From: Sporomusa silvacetica DSM 10669
GTDB lineage: Bacteria; Bacillota; Negativicutes; Sporomusales; Sporomusaceae
Length of the DNA: 64,000 bases
NCBI RefSeq assembly: GCF_002257705.1
Contig: NZ_LSLK01000073.1
Coordinates: 3,403-67,402 of the forward strand
Reading direction: 5' to 3'
A program made the position numbers and the translations under genes. Shown one piece after another: positions 1 through 8,486 of the stretch (its first letter is position 1; each line of letters starts with the position of its first letter). The notes under the pieces are model-generated. The model was not told the DNA's origin and ran no database searches. It saw only the letters and a list, made by a program, of their open reading frames with translations.

Positions 1-519
1 AACTGCCGTCCGCCGTGAATCTGCGGTAGGATTACCAAATACCCCAAGACTGTCTGTTAAAAATGGTTTATCATCAGTGGAAACGTTCTTGCCAGCTATG
101 CTAGTATAATGCCCCTCTGTTGCCAACATGTAACTACAATCGCCTACAATCTGCTCTAAATCATAGAGCCCAAAGGGCAATAAAAATTTGATGGAACAAT
201 AGTTGTTGACATCTACCGCGCTATTTACATAATACAAGTTTTTTTTCTGCAATACCCGCCTCACCAACGCTTCTGATGCGGGTCGATAACGTGACGGATC
301 AAAGTGCAGTTTTTTGTACATATTACGTACTGCCAAAATCCGGGGAAGCTTTGGCAGTACCTCCATATTATATGCTTGGCCGACTGCTATTTGCAGCCTA
401 TCAAATTCCTGGCTCAAAGCTGGTGGCGTACCCTTGACAACAACATCATTAATAGTCAAATATCCCAAGCGGCAATTAGGTACGACCTGACTAATACTTT
501 CTTGAATCGTAATTTTCAT
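1..519 (-). CDS. B3/B4 tRNA-binding-domain protein, partial
   Basis: The gene runs off the left edge, so only the first 173 codons are present. It starts at an ATG preceded by AGGAGGAG about 15 bases upstream and begins MKITIQESISQVVPN. The sequence resembles stand-alone proteins built on the B3/B4 domain of the phenylalanyl-tRNA synthetase beta subunit (conserved R-x-SxEALVRR-like segment and a later NNYCSIKFLLPFG segment). Such proteins are thought to bind or edit aminoacyl-tRNA, but the exact role is unknown. It lies 33 bases behind the YbaK-type deacylase gene on the same strand, so a shared transcript and a shared tRNA quality-control role are plausible. The family call is from pattern memory. 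Confidence 0.7.
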   Translation of the reverse strand, partial: MKITIQESISQVVPNCRLGYLTINDVVVKGTPPALSQEFDRLQIAVGQAYNMEVLPKLPRILAVRNMYKKLHFDPSRYRPASEALVRRVLQKKNLYYVNSAVDVNNYCSIKFLLPFGLYDLEQIVGDCSYMLATEGHYTSIAGKNVSTDDKPFLTDSLGVFGNPTADSRRTAV

Positions 520-552
520 AATAAAAACAAACTCCTCCTGGACAGTTAGCTA

Positions 553-1032
553 TTAATTTTTACTACCGCGAGTAATCGAACAAACCTGCGCATTTACAGC
601 CTGCACCAAGTGTTCAGGTGAAAGGATAATCTGACAGCCCCGTATACCAGCACTAACAGCAATTACTTGCCACTTTGCTGCACTTTTATCTAAAAAAACC
701 GGATAACGCTTTTTAGGTCCCAGCGGTGAAACGCCGCCGCGAATATACCCAGTGAGCGGCTGAACCTCTTTTAGCGATACCATTTCTACTTTCTTGTTGC
801 CACTGGCGGCTGCCAAAAATTTAAGATCAAGTTCGGCAGCTCCAGGAATACAGGCCATAATAATTCCAGTTTTATCGCCTCTCAATACCAAGGTTTTAAA
901 AATCTGATCATCCGGCATCCCCACTTTTTCTGCCACATTTTTTGCACTCAAATCAGTTTCATCAACCTCATATTCGCGCAATTCATAGACAAATTGAAGA
1001 CCATCCAATATTCGGGCAGCATTTGTTTTCAT
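553..1032 (-). CDS. ybaK: YbaK/EbsC-type aminoacyl-tRNA deacylase
   Basis: A 159-residue protein that fits the Cys-tRNA(Pro)/Ala-tRNA(Pro) deacylase family in length and layout. It shows the N-terminal segment followed by the conserved F-K-T-L-V region (residues about 45-50) and the GGVSPLG motif (about 103-109), typical of the YbaK group that removes mischarged cysteine from tRNA-Pro. It is cytosolic. An upstream GAGGAG lies rather far (about 13 bases) from the ATG. It precedes the B3/B4-domain gene on the same strand, so the two tRNA-editing-like proteins probably share a transcript. No damage seen. Confidence 0.88.
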   Translation of the reverse strand: MKTNAARILDGLQFVYELREYEVDETDLSAKNVAEKVGMPDDQIFKTLVLRGDKTGIIMACIPGAAELDLKFLAAASGNKKVEMVSLKEVQPLTGYIRGGVSPLGPKKRYPVFLDKSAAKWQVIAVSAGIRGCQIILSPEHLVQAVNAQVCSITRGSKN

Positions 1033-1204
1033 AGCACTATACGTTCTCCTCTAATTATCTAACGCTATAATCATACTATACTATTAACAAGCATTCTATA
1101 TATTTTTCACAGTATATTATTGATTCCTCTATTTGTCAATAAAGTGAGATTTGCTGCGGGTGGAGGGTTACCCAGCTGAAGTTTAGACGAACTTATCCGA
1201 TGAT

Positions 1205-1239
1205 AAAAAGATACGAGCGCGGTAAGCCGCGCCCGTATC
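1205..1239 (-). terminator. Rho-independent terminator
   Basis: A GC-rich stem (GATACG-GCGCGG arms around a short loop) sits directly behind the stop codon of the small regulator gene and is followed on the minus strand by TTTTTATC. It ends that single-gene transcript. Confidence 0.8.
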
Positions 1240-1241
1240 CG

Positions 1242-1499
1242 CTAATCAAGATTCATATATTTTACTTTTACATTAGGAATTTGCTGCAATTCTTGTTCTA
1301 GCTGCTTTACTGGCACCTCCTCACCACATAACTGTAGTAAAATAATGCCACTGTTGGTACAAGAACTTACAGCCGCATCATGAAGCCCTAACCGTACCCG
1401 AATATGGCAGCCATAATTTGTAAGTACATCCTGAACCTTTACCGCTGTTTCCACACGATTGTCTTGAATAATAGCCATAATTATCGAGCAATCAGCCAT
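1242..1499 (-). CDS. TM1266-type ACT-like small regulator
   Basis: An 85-residue ACT-like protein of the putative iron-only hydrogenase system regulator (TM1266) family, starting MADCSIIMAIIQDNR. The ATG at 1499 was chosen because AGGAGG lies 11 bases upstream; a TTG 12 bases further up would sit on the ribosome binding site. The fold order (beta strand, VQDVLTNYG helix, GL-turn, hydrophobic strands) matches the paralogue at 20143-20409, which sits beside hydG. This copy is monocistronic and has no hydrogenase gene near it, so its target is unknown; binding of a small ligand is only inferred from the ACT-like pattern. Confidence 0.75.
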   Translation of the reverse strand: MADCSIIMAIIQDNRVETAVKVQDVLTNYGCHIRVRLGLHDAAVSSCTNSGIILLQLCGEEVPVKQLEQELQQIPNVKVKYMNLD

Positions 1500-1693
1500 T
1501 GTTAACAACACCTCCTATTATATTATTTATATACATTTTATCATAAATTATCATAATTCCTTCTTAAATTTGCTATAAAGAGAAATTTTTCAACATAGCT
1601 CCTTCATATACTTGAAGGATTTTGCCATATTATGTTGAATAACACTATTGCACTCCTATATATAGTACGCTAATTCTTATACTGTGAGGATTT

Positions 1694-2767
1694 ATGAGCG
1701 ATACAGCCGAAAACCGTAAAATAATCCAGCAGCCCTTTGAGTATCTTGTCCCCGGAATGCAGTTGTCCCGTGATGTCTGCTCCAGTGAGGGGAAAGTGTT
1801 AGTTAGTGCAAAAAGTATTCTTACTCAATGCACAATTGAAAAATTAAGCAATTGGCAAATACCCAATGTTTTCGTCTATACTGAGGTAACCACCCTCAAC
1901 CCCCTTCTTGACCCAAAGTTGCAAAAATTTCTTAATACATATAACCAATCAGTTTCCGTTGTCCAACAGGCTTTTGACGATATCAGAGCTACCCAGGAAA
2001 TTCCTCTAGACGCCTTTACTGCCACTGCTGATGAACTTGCTGCCGGTGTCGTCGAAGTTGGCAACGTGATTGATCGCTTATACAATTTACCGCCTTGTGA
2101 TGACTATACTATCTACCATAGCGTCAATGTTAGTGCCATCTCTGCCCTTATTGCCACTTGGCTCAACTATCCGCCGGATTCCGTTAATGCCATCTCTTTA
2201 GCCGGATTATTGCATGATGTTGGCAAATCCCGCTTACCTTTGAATCTACTACATAGACCTAACCGACTTCCGCCAGACTCGTATGAACAATATATGAAAC
2301 ATGTTGCTCTCGGATATCATCTGGTAAGTAACATTTCTGCGATCTCACCCAGTATTACTGCTGCTGTTTTCCAGCATCATGAACGGCGGGATGGCAGTGG
2401 CTACCCTGGCGGTATCACTGACTACTACATCCATCCCTATGCCAAGATTGTGGCTGTGGCGGATTTATATGATGAAGGGATGACCATCAACTGCGAGAAT
2501 CCACAATCAAAGCTAAGTCCCTATTTTAGCCTGCAGAAACTGCGTGATGAGGCTTATCGGCTAGACCCCAAAATCTGCATAACCTTTACTGATAATATGA
2601 CGAATTTTTTATCAGGCAACCGGGTAATACTCACAGACGGACGCCAGGGCCGCGTGGTCTATATAAACAAGTATCAGCCTGCCCGCTCAATGGTTCAATT
2701 AGAAAATGGGATGGTCCTTGATCTATCCGAACAGAATGAAGTTACTATTCATTATATAGCACGTTAG
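1694..2767 (+). CDS. HD-GYP domain c-di-GMP phosphodiesterase
   Basis: A 357-residue cytosolic protein whose central part is an HD-GYP domain. It has the HD pair in LLHDVGK (residues 174-175), the HHE at 228-230 and the GYP motif in DGSGYPGG (236-238), all expected for hydrolysis of cyclic di-GMP to GMP. Residues 1-90 form an N-terminal region often seen in Firmicute HD-GYP proteins, and the C-terminal 50 residues form a small beta-rich tail. There is no receiver or membrane segment, so the input signal is unknown. The start has GTGAGGA just upstream. A terminator follows the stop directly, so it is transcribed alone. Confidence 0.92.
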   Translation: MSDTAENRKIIQQPFEYLVPGMQLSRDVCSSEGKVLVSAKSILTQCTIEKLSNWQIPNVFVYTEVTTLNPLLDPKLQKFLNTYNQSVSVVQQAFDDIRATQEIPLDAFTATADELAAGVVEVGNVIDRLYNLPPCDDYTIYHSVNVSAISALIATWLNYPPDSVNAISLAGLLHDVGKSRLPLNLLHRPNRLPPDSYEQYMKHVALGYHLVSNISAISPSITAAVFQHHERRDGSGYPGGITDYYIHPYAKIVAVADLYDEGMTINCENPQSKLSPYFSLQKLRDEAYRLDPKICITFTDNMTNFLSGNRVILTDGRQGRVVYINKYQPARSMVQLENGMVLDLSEQNEVTIHYIAR

Positions 2768-2770
2768 ACC

Positions 2771-2797
2771 AAACCGCCTTCTTGGGCGGTTTATTTA
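2771..2797 (+). terminator. Rho-independent terminator
   Basis: Stem AAACCGCC/GGCGGTTT with a six-base loop followed by TTATTT, four bases after the HD-GYP stop codon. Confidence 0.85.
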
Positions 2798-3025
2798 CCC
2801 TAACAGAAAGTTTTAAAACTTTCTTAAAAACAGGATAAGTGCAACATCGGCTTCCGCTTTCGCCAAAGGCTCGGCGCAAGCCGTGTTTTCTATAATAATT
2901 ATAAGTCTATCTGTTTAACATAGTTACAAATAATATAATCATAGTAGTAACTTTTAGAAGGACAAGTGCAGTCGGGCAGCGAAAAAAATACTACATGTCA
3001 TATGTACGATAGAGGTGAATAGTTT

Positions 3026-4918
3026 TTGCTCAAAATTGCTTTAGGCCAAATGGAAGTTATTCCAGGCAGACCAGATTTAAATACTGATAAAATGCTGATC
3101 ATGATTCAGGATGCCTGTAACCAACATGCTGACATGATTATTTTTCCCGAAATGGCCATCCCGGGTTATTTATTAGGTGATACCTGGGAACAATCGTCTT
3201 TTCTACAGGATTGCGAAGATTTTGGCCGTCAGATAATCGATGCGTCTCAAAATATCTGCGTCATTTTCGGTAATGTTGCTGTGCAATGGGACAAACATGG
3301 CGATGATGGCCGGGTACGCAAACATAATACTTGCTTTGTGGCTCAGCATGGCCAACTTGTCGCCACCCGCATCAAGACGCTACACCCCAATTACCGTGAA
3401 TTTGATGACACCAGGCACTTTTTTAGTCTGCGTAAACTGGCCCTTGAATGCAAGCAGGATATTGAAACCCTGCTGATACCCGCGAAAGTTACTATCAGGA
3501 ATAAAGAATATAGTCTGGGCTGCATTATTTGCGAGGATGGCTGGAATGATGATTATGACGTTGATCCTATTGCCGCCCTTCAGGCCAATGGCCCCCTTGA
3601 TTTGATAATCAATATCTCTAGCTCACCATTTACTCTGGGTAAAAACAATAAACGTAACCGGGTATTTTCCAAACAAGCCCGGGAAACTGGCGTACCACTT
3701 ATCTATGTAAACACTGTTGGCCTCCAGAACAATGGTAAAACAGTATACACCTTTGACGGTTTCAGTACAGTATATAACCGCATGGGTGAAATTATTGCCT
3801 CCTGCCAACCCTTTACGGAAACTCTGGATTACCTTGACCTTGCTATTAACGCGATTGGTCGAGACCTGCCGTCAATCAACATACCTAATGATTTTACCAT
3901 TGACAGCTTATATCAGGCTGTCAATTATGGGATCAGAAAATTCTTACAGTCAATTGGTATGACCAAAGTTGTCATTGGCCTATCAGGCGGCATAGATTCA
4001 GCAGTAAATGCCTCACTATTTGCCCGTATTTTAAACCCGGAAAACATTCTGCTGGTCAATATGCCTAGTAAATTCAACTCCAAAACAACCAAGGACTTAG
4101 CCGCCCAGCTGGCAAAAAATCTTGGCTGTTTATACACAGTAATGCCTATTGAAGAATCAGTCGAATATACTGCCTCCCAAATCAGTGGTACACCAGTCAC
4201 CAACCTGGCCGATGGCCGACAATTTAACTTTTTGGTATCTTCCTTTGTCCTAGAAAACATTCAGGCCAGGGATCGTTCTGCCCGATTATTGGCAGGCATT
4301 GCAGCTGCTTTTGGCGGCGGTTTCACCTGCAACGCCAACAAAACTGAGCTTTCAGTCGGCTACTCTACCCTCTATGGCGATCAGTCCGGATTTTTAGCCG
4401 CACTGGCTGACCTATGGAAACATCAGGTCTATCAATTGGCTAACTATTTAAATACCCATGTCTATGAACGGGAAGTGATTCCCCAGGCAATCATTGATTT
4501 AGTGCCAAGCGCAGAGCTTTCTTTTGAGCAATCGGTTGACCAAGGCAAAGGGGATCCCATCATCTATCCCTATCATGACTATTTGTTCCGCTCTTTTATG
4601 GAATATTGGAACCGCGCTACGCCGGAAGATATTTTAGGCTGGTATAGCCAAGGCCCTGCTGTGCTAGAACAAAAACTAGGCTGCCAGGCTGGTCTTGTTA
4701 AGCGATTATTTCCCAGCCCGCGTGAATTTATTGAAGATCTGGAACGCTGGTGGCGTCTCTATACCGGTATGGCGATAGCCAAACGCATTCAAGCCCCGCC
4801 AGTATTGGCTGTCAGCCGCCGGGTCTATGGTTTTGATCACCGCGAAGCACAAAACAGTGTGTATTTTACTCAAAAATACCTAAAAATAAAACATACCTTG
4901 CTAGTTGGAGATCAATAA
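3026..4918 (+). CDS. nadE: Glutamine-dependent NAD+ synthetase
   Basis: A 630-residue two-domain enzyme that makes NAD from nicotinic acid adenine dinucleotide, using ammonia released from glutamine. The N-terminal nitrilase-type glutaminase has the triad Glu42 (in FPEMAIPG), Lys117 and Cys169 (in IICEDGW). The C-terminal synthetase has the ATP-pyrophosphatase loop GLSGGIDSA at about 318-326. The start is a TTG (MLKIALGQME), supported by AGAGGTGA eight bases upstream. Length and domain order are those of the long, glutamine-using bacterial NadE. It is transcribed alone and ends at a bidirectional terminator shared with the converging zinc-ribbon gene. Confidence 0.95.
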   Translation: MLKIALGQMEVIPGRPDLNTDKMLIMIQDACNQHADMIIFPEMAIPGYLLGDTWEQSSFLQDCEDFGRQIIDASQNICVIFGNVAVQWDKHGDDGRVRKHNTCFVAQHGQLVATRIKTLHPNYREFDDTRHFFSLRKLALECKQDIETLLIPAKVTIRNKEYSLGCIICEDGWNDDYDVDPIAALQANGPLDLIINISSSPFTLGKNNKRNRVFSKQARETGVPLIYVNTVGLQNNGKTVYTFDGFSTVYNRMGEIIASCQPFTETLDYLDLAINAIGRDLPSINIPNDFTIDSLYQAVNYGIRKFLQSIGMTKVVIGLSGGIDSAVNASLFARILNPENILLVNMPSKFNSKTTKDLAAQLAKNLGCLYTVMPIEESVEYTASQISGTPVTNLADGRQFNFLVSSFVLENIQARDRSARLLAGIAAAFGGGFTCNANKTELSVGYSTLYGDQSGFLAALADLWKHQVYQLANYLNTHVYEREVIPQAIIDLVPSAELSFEQSVDQGKGDPIIYPYHDYLFRSFMEYWNRATPEDILGWYSQGPAVLEQKLGCQAGLVKRLFPSPREFIEDLERWWRLYTGMAIAKRIQAPPVLAVSRRVYGFDHREAQNSVYFTQKYLKIKHTLLVGDQ

Positions 4919-4950
4919 CAGCAATCTTATTAACTTATCCAACAGTAAAT

Positions 4951-4990
4951 AAAAAACACGGCACAGGGACAATCCCTTTGCCGTGTTTTT
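4951..4990. terminator. Bidirectional terminator between convergent genes
   Basis: Inverted repeat AAAAACACGGCA / TGCCGTGTTTTT with an inner GGGA/TCCC pairing. A and T runs on both sides serve nadE on the plus strand and the zinc-ribbon gene on the minus strand. Confidence 0.85.
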
Positions 4991-4994
4991 ACTA

Positions 4995-5357
4995 CTATTT
5001 TATTAACATCCGTAATAGCCAAATGCCAATGAACGCGGCACCAACTACCAATAGGATAAGCAGGAGCACCGGCAGGAAAAAGAATAGCAATACGGCTAAA
5101 ATAGCAGCTACCATCAAATTTCCAGCCCAGCCGTAAGAACCAAAGGAAAGATTGATTCGTTTAACCCGTGGCGCAGCGCCTGGTTCATAACTGCTCTCCT
5201 GCCCATGGCGGGCATGAACATTGTCGCCTTCAATAGTAATACCGTTAAAACCATCCCGTTCCTGACGGCTTAATACAGTAACTGCCAATGTATGGCCGCA
5301 GTGCGGACAGGTATCTGCTCCGTTTTGTATTAACTCATTACAGTAAGGACATTGCAT
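4995..5357 (-). CDS. Zinc-ribbon membrane protein
   Basis: A 120-residue protein that begins with a zinc ribbon (MQCPYCNELIQNG...CPHCGH, four cysteines in two CPxC pairs, residues 3-21). A polar linker follows, then one long or two short hydrophobic segments at about 78-118. It should be anchored in the cytoplasmic membrane with the metal-binding head inside. The function is unknown; zinc ribbon plus membrane anchor is common in Firmicutes. It lies 19 bases behind the 515-residue unknown gene and is probably co-transcribed with it. Confidence 0.75.
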   Translation of the reverse strand: MQCPYCNELIQNGADTCPHCGHTLAVTVLSRQERDGFNGITIEGDNVHARHGQESSYEPGAAPRVKRINLSFGSYGWAGNLMVAAILAVLLFFFLPVLLLILLVVGAAFIGIWLLRMLIK

Positions 5358-5376
5358 GGTTTACCCCTCCTGACAC

Positions 5377-6924
5377 TTATTGTAGATCATACAGCAAGGA
5401 AATCATGCCTTCTTCACTTAGGTATCTGGGATCATATTTTTCCAGTTTTAATACATTGAAAAGTTTACTGCTGCTGGCACTAATACTTGATTTACCTACC
5501 TTCATTTCTTCGGCTAATACGTTTATCGGCATATCGGCCTCACCATTATTAATATGGGAATAGACCTGAATGACAGCAGCAGCCCATACAGCTGGTTTTC
5601 GAACATTTACGGTGGTAATCCGAGAAAAATCCTGCCACATCTTCTGTGCCAAAACAGCATCATGCAATGAATAGCCAAATTGGGGCATATAAGTTGCAAT
5701 GGATTTTGTCACTGCCATATTAACGGCTTTTTCATCAGTTACCGGTTGCGGAAAGTTGCGTTCCATCTGTGCGTAAGAAGTAACATTAACCCTCGCCCAG
5801 GTAGCTAAAAGATCAATCGTGTGTCTTACCGCATTAGCATGTCGTTCAATAAAGTCATCCCAGGTAACACCCGGTTGTTGCAAATCTAACATAGCTTTCT
5901 GGCGATTAATTTCTTCCTTGATCCTGCGGCGCAAATTATTACTAATTTCAACACTGGTAATGAAATTAATCATAACCAATTCGTGTTCCTCTTGTTGTAG
6001 AAAGACGTGTCCATAAAACAACAATTTTTTAACAAGTTTATAATCATAATTTGGATTAGGCAAACGAATTTTTTCGTCAGTTAACAGATTAATACAATCA
6101 ACCCAATCCTGATTAACTACGCTCTCAACATAAAATACTGTAAACTTGGCTCCCATAAGTTCTTTCAGTATCTTTTGTTCCTCGGCATTCAACTGATTAC
6201 TACAATCCATTTCAAACTGCGTTATCGGTGTGCGGTCATTTGCCAGTAAATGATAATCAAATAAAAAATAATCCCAAAACCCCAGCCAGAATTCATCGTC
6301 ATTTTCATCGTCCGGCATTTGCCCAAGCGGTCCCAAGTACAATGAAAGCGCCCGGTCAAAATCCTCAATGAAATTTTCTCGTTGGAAATAGGAACTAAAT
6401 TTATGCATCAACCGTTCTACCGCTTCACCAACTATGCTTCCAATATCTTTCGGTATAGTAGTAAGTGACGCTTCTTTGGGCAGCATGCTTTCCTCGTTCC
6501 CTGGTTCAATAAACTTAAGCTGCTTACCTCCAGTCATAAATGTCGCTGCCTGTTCAAGTTCCGTAGTATCAAAATGTATTTTTTTGGTGGCCAAATAGTC
6601 ATAAAACTCTCGCAATACTTCAAATAAATGATTTACCATCTTAATATTGGGCTTAAAGCTTTCGGTTTGTACAATCATCCATTCAACAGCCAAACTATAC
6701 TCGACAGCTGTCAGTTCATCAAGGGTTATATCACCTGAATAAGACAAATAAGATACAAACATTTGCAGATTGTGCCACCTATCACTTAATACCTGGTCAT
6801 CGGCTCCCTGCCAAGCCTTATGGCGCAAAAAACCTTCAATCCATTCTCGTTTTATTGCTGAATTCCATTCCAGTTCTTCAAAAAAGACCTGGACTTCATC
6901 ATAGACATTTTTTATGTTGGTCAT
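5377..6924 (-). CDS. Unknown 515-residue cytosolic protein with possible C-terminal HTH
   Basis: I do not recognise this protein. It is acidic and mainly helical, with no signal peptide or membrane segment. The last 90 residues (WAAAVIQVYSHINN...VGKSSISASSSKL) read like a cyclin-like/helix-turn-helix unit of the TFIIB kind, which would suggest nucleic-acid binding; that is inference from pattern only. Residues about 215-235 form a run rich in D, E and W. The start has GGAGTT some 13 bases upstream. It heads a two-gene unit with the zinc-ribbon membrane protein. Confidence 0.6.
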   Translation of the reverse strand: MTNIKNVYDEVQVFFEELEWNSAIKREWIEGFLRHKAWQGADDQVLSDRWHNLQMFVSYLSYSGDITLDELTAVEYSLAVEWMIVQTESFKPNIKMVNHLFEVLREFYDYLATKKIHFDTTELEQAATFMTGGKQLKFIEPGNEESMLPKEASLTTIPKDIGSIVGEAVERLMHKFSSYFQRENFIEDFDRALSLYLGPLGQMPDDENDDEFWLGFWDYFLFDYHLLANDRTPITQFEMDCSNQLNAEEQKILKELMGAKFTVFYVESVVNQDWVDCINLLTDEKIRLPNPNYDYKLVKKLLFYGHVFLQQEEHELVMINFITSVEISNNLRRRIKEEINRQKAMLDLQQPGVTWDDFIERHANAVRHTIDLLATWARVNVTSYAQMERNFPQPVTDEKAVNMAVTKSIATYMPQFGYSLHDAVLAQKMWQDFSRITTVNVRKPAVWAAAVIQVYSHINNGEADMPINVLAEEMKVGKSSISASSSKLFNVLKLEKYDPRYLSEEGMISLLYDLQ

Positions 6925-7005
6925 GGTAAATTATTTAACTCCTTTAAGCACGTTAACGAACCTTATTATAACACGTTTACCCCCTCTAAACCAGTATTAT
7001 TCCAC

Positions 7006-8337
7006 TTATTGGAATTCTTTCCCATTAGTTAGTGCATTTAGGAATGTTTTTCCACTCCGTGTTTTAAGTGACAGATCACTAACAACCACGCGCATAACTG
7101 ATATGCGGCCCTCATCTGTACTATATCCACCCAGCGAATGAATAGCATATGGGTGACCATCCGGTTCTTCACCCAGATAAATCATAACATGGCCTGGCAT
7201 GTAGATAGCATCCCCTGGCTCCAATTTATTGATTTGTGTTACTCGATCATTTCCTGAAAATGCAATAGTACGGCCAGCGGCCAGCTCCTGTTCATCAGCA
7301 TTGCGCGGCAGTTTTAAGCCAAAACTCCGGTATACATCAAGCACCAACGAAGAACAGTCCCAACTATCATGCATTCCGCCCCAGCCATAGCGCTGACCAT
7401 GTAATTTAAACACCTGACTAATAATATTAGCTCTGGTATATGGCAGATACCCGCGAACCACCTGATTATCTATCGGCACTGCAGCCCGCTCGAAAACTAA
7501 CTCTCCCTGAGAACCACATACTGGTAGCTTAACAGTATAATTACCGTCTGCCTTTACTTGTTTTTCGCGAAGCAAAGAAACCTTGCTGTCAGCCAGAGGC
7601 AGTTTGGCTCCCATGGCAAACACATTATCCCCGATGGTAATTTTACGGGCTGTCACTGTTAGAAATTCCGCTGCATCAAGATATTCCAGCCACTCCTGCC
7701 GATTGGCAGCAACAGCTAACGCCTTGGCCGGCAGCCACCCCCGATAGTTATAGGTTTGGACATAATACCAATCTTTGTTCAAGCTTTCATGCAATATAAC
7801 AGCAGGTTCAGCCGGATCAATCGCCGTTTCCTGCAGCAAGTCAAATTCATGATCATCACTCTTGTCTGCCACAAAATCATTTGTAGGATAAGTCCTGATA
7901 TTAGCACGAGCCACAGTGAACGCAAACCGCACTGGGGTGCTAGGTGCAATCGCATCTATATTACACTTAGCCGCAAGCGTACTGTAATAATCAGTTGTAA
8001 CCGTTTTACCATTTACATATTCCATATCCTCGGGCGGCTTAGGTATAGCGATCAGGCTTACCAATTTCTCCTTTGACAGTTGGCTTGGGTATTGGCGCAA
8101 ATCAAAAACTGTATCAGGTGACTTGTCGATTACCGCCTGATTAAAGGCAGCAATCTGCTTGTGTTCCAAAATTACTTGATTAGGTTCTTGCAATTTATTA
8201 ATCCAAAAGGTTTCGTTAAGCATCATCGGGGCGACATTAGGCATCACCTTATATGCATCTGCCGCTGCTACCGGCCCTACAAAGGCTGCCATGGTAACCA
8301 TAGTAACCATGGTAACAAACAACAACAATCTTTTCAT
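7006..8337 (-). CDS. Secreted NlpC/P60 endopeptidase with SH3 domains
   Basis: A 443-residue exported cell-wall enzyme. Residues 1-25 are a signal peptide ending in a VAAA-type site. Residues about 30-130 match the NlpC/P60 stabilising segment, about 135-290 hold two bacterial SH3-like units, and 305-420 form the NlpC/P60 catalytic domain with Cys328 (in SWDCSSL), His383 (in MPGHVMI) and His400. Enzymes of this layout cut gamma-D-Glu-diaminopimelate or related bonds in peptidoglycan peptides. The signal peptide contains a short VTMVTM duplication caused by a repeat in the DNA (8283-8318). It stands alone, divergent from lytS. Confidence 0.88.
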   Translation of the reverse strand: MKRLLLFVTMVTMVTMAAFVGPVAAADAYKVMPNVAPMMLNETFWINKLQEPNQVILEHKQIAAFNQAVIDKSPDTVFDLRQYPSQLSKEKLVSLIAIPKPPEDMEYVNGKTVTTDYYSTLAAKCNIDAIAPSTPVRFAFTVARANIRTYPTNDFVADKSDDHEFDLLQETAIDPAEPAVILHESLNKDWYYVQTYNYRGWLPAKALAVAANRQEWLEYLDAAEFLTVTARKITIGDNVFAMGAKLPLADSKVSLLREKQVKADGNYTVKLPVCGSQGELVFERAAVPIDNQVVRGYLPYTRANIISQVFKLHGQRYGWGGMHDSWDCSSLVLDVYRSFGLKLPRNADEQELAAGRTIAFSGNDRVTQINKLEPGDAIYMPGHVMIYLGEEPDGHPYAIHSLGGYSTDEGRISVMRVVVSDLSLKTRSGKTFLNALTNGKEFQ

Positions 8338-8486
8338 TCTTTACTTCCTCCTTCATTCGGCTAATCAGCCACTCATTTCCATTAAAGCATAATTCACCAA
8401 TTTACTCGCACTATCCTGCAAGCATTGACAGAAATGATTGTCAGCTACCGTAAAAAATGCTATTCTGAAGATATAGGGGGTGAGGT

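Noticed and set aside
304..549. 81-codon plus-strand frame at the left end
   Set aside because: It is antisense to the B3/B4-domain gene, whose protein pattern is clear.
8283..8318. Operator made of ACCATGGTAAC-type repeats
   Set aside because: The repeats lie inside the signal-peptide codons of the NlpC/P60 gene and read as a small duplication.
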